Of a stretch of DNA of 64,000 bases, positions 62,208 through 64,000 are shown piece by piece. Below the pieces are notes generated by a model. It had not been told where the DNA came from. It ran no database searches and was given only the letters and a program-made list of their open reading frames with translations. Numbering within the stretch: the stretch's first letter is position 1; each line of letters begins with the position of its first letter. The DNA comes from Aquimarina spinulae (GTDB taxonomy: Bacteria > Bacteroidota > Bacteroidia > Flavobacteriales > Flavobacteriaceae), in assembly GCF_943373825.1 (NCBI RefSeq), contig NZ_CALSBP010000002.1, positions 3,833,501 to 3,897,500 of the forward strand. Reading direction: 5' to 3'. The position numbers and the translations under genes are program-made.

Positions 62208-62564
62208 TCAGAAAAAACTTTTTGCCCAAGCTTTTGCTTCTTCGAGAGTACTAAAAAATGCAAAGGATTTGCCAAATAATGGCTGTTCTATAATAGCTTT
62301 ATCTCTTTCTTTATCATTACTAGATACAATTGCTAACCCTTTCATATTGTCTAATAAACCTTGTTTATATATATCTGGAGAGACTTTGTGCTCGTACTTA
62401 CGATGGCTAATCATTATAAAATTCTTTGTTTCATAATGCTTTTTAAGTGTACCTCTTAGTATTGAAGCTTTATTAAGTGAAAATTCTACATTTTCATTAA
62501 TAGTAAGTATAGCATATTGATCGTATAGGTCTATTTTACAAAATTCATTAGAAAAATGCTCCAT
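62208..62564 (-). CDS. Hypothetical protein, STAS/SpoIIAA-like
   Basis: 118 residues, soluble. Alternating strands and helices (YAILTINENVEFSLNKASIL; FIMISHRKYEHKVSPDIYKQ; FAFFSTLEEAKAWAKSFF) suggest a SpoIIAA-like/STAS fold, as in small Bacteroidota proteins of unknown role. The assignment is tentative. It lies 84 bp upstream of the SRPBCC gene on the same strand and could share its promoter. Confidence 0.65.
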   Translation of the reverse strand: MEHFSNEFCKIDLYDQYAILTINENVEFSLNKASILRGTLKKHYETKNFIMISHRKYEHKVSPDIYKQGLLDNMKGLAIVSSNDKERDKAIIEQPLFGKSFAFFSTLEEAKAWAKSFF

Positions 62565-62677
62565 TGGGGGATATGGGTATTGTTTATTAATTGTAAATAT
62601 ATGTTAAAAAGAATAACTTTTATAAAGTATAACACCAAAAAAATGGTTTATGGGGATAAAGTAATTGGTGATAAAAT

Positions 62678-62983
62678 TTAAACGTTCTTAGATCTAATTT
62701 TGGTATTGATCCAGAATAAATAAATTAATTGCACTAAACCTAGTATCCAATATAATTGATATCTTATTTTGTAGATATCAAAAAACTTAACTTCGGAATC
62801 AGAAAATTTGACTATCATAAAAGTGATTGCAGGTATCGTAATCCCAAAAAAGACTATTACAAAGAAGATTGTTGCAAACCCAGTATTTTGTTTAATATTA
62901 AATTCTGTCGAGAATTTATATTTTCTATAATTTATATAAAATAGTAAAAGAAGAATTATAATATCTATGTATATCCAAAGCAT
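62678..62983 (-). CDS. Small membrane protein
   Basis: 101 residues with three predicted transmembrane helices (about 2-18, 38-60, 78-95) joined by short basic loops (NYRKYKFSTEFNIKQNT). No family recognised. Codon and residue use are similar to neighbours. It is 53 bp upstream of nothing obvious and monocistronic as far as can be seen. Confidence 0.6.
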   Translation of the reverse strand: MLWIYIDIIILLLLFYINYRKYKFSTEFNIKQNTGFATIFFVIVFFGITIPAITFMIVKFSDSEVKFFDIYKIRYQLYWILGLVQLIYLFWINTKIRSKNV

Positions 62984-63036
62984 GTTGGTGAGCTAATATT
63001 TCGTGTTAAATATAACAATTTTAAACAAAATATATT

Positions 63037-63696
63037 CTAACAGTCTGTACAACAGTTGTCTGGCTTTACTAGTTTACAGGTTAACACAGCCAATAGGGCA
63101 CCTAGAATAGGAGCAATAAAATAAAGCCACTGGTGTTCCCAATGACCAGATAATAAAGCGGGCCCCAATGACCTGGCGGGGTTCATTGACGCATTAGTCA
63201 TCGGGCCAGCAAACATAGCTTCGAGTAGTACAACTCCTCCAACTGCTATTCCGGCCATAGTACCCGTTTCTTTAGAGCCTGTAGAAACATTAATGATAAC
63301 AACCATAAGAAAATAAGTGAGTAATGTCTCTAGAATGAATGCTCTTAGATCATCGAAAGCTGGTAGAGTACCACCAAGAAATTCACTTTCAGGAAATAAA
63401 AAGAGTAGAATACTACTAGCCACTATGGCACCAATACATTGAGCGATAATATACTTAGGTACTTCTTCCCATTCAAATTTTTTGGCGTATGCAAATGCAA
63501 TAGTAACTGCAGGATTAAAATGTGCTCCGGATATTTCTCCAAAAGCATAAATCATTGCCATTACAATAAGCCCCCAGGTAATGGCAACACCAACATGAGT
63601 GACATCTCCGCCAGTAACTTCATTAATAGTCATAGCACCAGTACCACAAAATACCATACTAAAGGTTCCTATACTTTCGGATATATATTTTCTCAT
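63037..63696 (-). CDS. Aquaporin / MIP family channel
   Basis: 219 residues, six membrane helices. The two NPA boxes are intact: GAHFNPAVTIAF (N61-P-A63) and ASMNPARSLGPAL (about residue 173); Arg after the second NPA completes the selectivity filter. The length and absence of glycerol-facilitator insertions favour a water-type channel, though solute specificity cannot be fixed. The C-terminus ends in three Cys (DNCCTDC), unusual and possibly metal or redox related. Confidence 0.92.
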   Translation of the reverse strand: MRKYISESIGTFSMVFCGTGAMTINEVTGGDVTHVGVAITWGLIVMAMIYAFGEISGAHFNPAVTIAFAYAKKFEWEEVPKYIIAQCIGAIVASSILLFLFPESEFLGGTLPAFDDLRAFILETLLTYFLMVVIINVSTGSKETGTMAGIAVGGVVLLEAMFAGPMTNASMNPARSLGPALLSGHWEHQWLYFIAPILGALLAVLTCKLVKPDNCCTDC

Positions 63697-63817
63697 TACT
63701 TTTTTATAATGACCGCAAATATACTATTAGTTATTTTAAGTTTTTGTTAACTTTTAATGTATGTTGTAATCCTTATTTTCGTCATTAAGTAATTTAAACC
63801 AAACTAAACTAACTACA

Positions 63818-64000
63818 ATGAAAAAGATCATCTTATTTCTTTCTATGGCTTTATTCTCTTTAGGAATTGAAGCTCAGGTAAAAGCACCACAACCAAGTCC
63901 TTCTTCTAAAATAGAGCAGGTTATTGGGTTGACAGATGTTTCTGTTGAATATTCTCGCCCTAGTATGCGAGGAAGAGCTATTTTCGGAAATTTAGTGCCT
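63818..64000 (+). CDS. DUF2911 family secreted protein (5' end)
   Basis: 61 codons before the window ends. A signal peptide (MKKIILFLSMALFSLGIEAQ) is followed by the DUF2911 opening ASPSSKIEQ-like PSPSSKIEQVIGLTDVSVEY and SRPSMRGRAIFG. Members are periplasmic or outer-membrane-associated Bacteroidota proteins with no known reaction. It is divergent from the aquaporin gene, with 121 bp between starts. Confidence 0.85.
   Translation, partial: MKKIILFLSMALFSLGIEAQVKAPQPSPSSKIEQVIGLTDVSVEYSRPSMRGRAIFGNLVP

Overview
The window comes from an AT-rich member of the Bacteroidota, almost certainly a marine-type Flavobacteriaceae (Aquimarina-like is a guess). The evidence is the gene families present: DUF4290 and DUF493 beside murA, seven-transmembrane AraC regulators, DUF5916, DUF2911, Tat-exported IorB-like dehydrogenase. 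Ribosome binding sites are weak, as is usual for the phylum. No rRNA, tRNA, CRISPR array, transposase or integrase gene was recognised.

Layout. 1-4108: end of a molybdenum hydroxylase operon (2Fe-2S subunit, molybdopterin subunit, XdhC-like and MobA-like cofactor factors). 4196-6822: DUF493, DUF4290 and murA, whose catalytic Cys is replaced by Asp. 6989-10121: a membrane PAS histidine kinase, a cold-shock protein with a clear terminator, and an unknown protein. 10300-11480: small genes, namely a 32-residue ORF with its own terminator, a leader-type peptide precursor and a possible 46-residue Cys-rich protein.

About 12.4-49.7 kb is an accessory region in which nearly every gene is on the minus strand. 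Genes or short gene groups are separated by long imperfect palindromes of about 135-245 bp, or by shorter hairpins of about 50-90 bp. Read on the minus strand, the elements begin with AAC(AA)-type boxes and end with CGTT-type boxes. In at least eleven units the bases just after the stop codon are the reverse complement of the bases just before the start. That is the arrangement expected of integron cassettes ending in attC sites, or of a closely analogous system. No integrase is visible, so this would be an integrase-less array. Its cargo is typical of such arrays: GNAT, DUF3841, DUF1801, MazG-like, DinB, cupins, serine hydrolases, AraC regulators, ACC deaminase, and an isolated C-terminal-type domain of an NrfD/ActC membrane protein. 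It also holds decay products: a frameshifted methyltransferase, an EamA-GNAT deletion scar, and a truncated LytTR copy.

50.3-59.1 kb is a complete histidine utilisation operon (hutH-hutI-hutU-hutD-hutG-hutF, minus strand) with a divergent LysR regulator and a perfect TATTT-N11-AAATA site between them. HutF and HutG imply the route through N-formylglutamate to glutamate and formate. 59.1-63.7 kb holds an NTF2-like protein, a photolyase/SDR/SRPBCC operon, two small unknown genes and an aquaporin. A DUF2911 gene is cut by the right edge.
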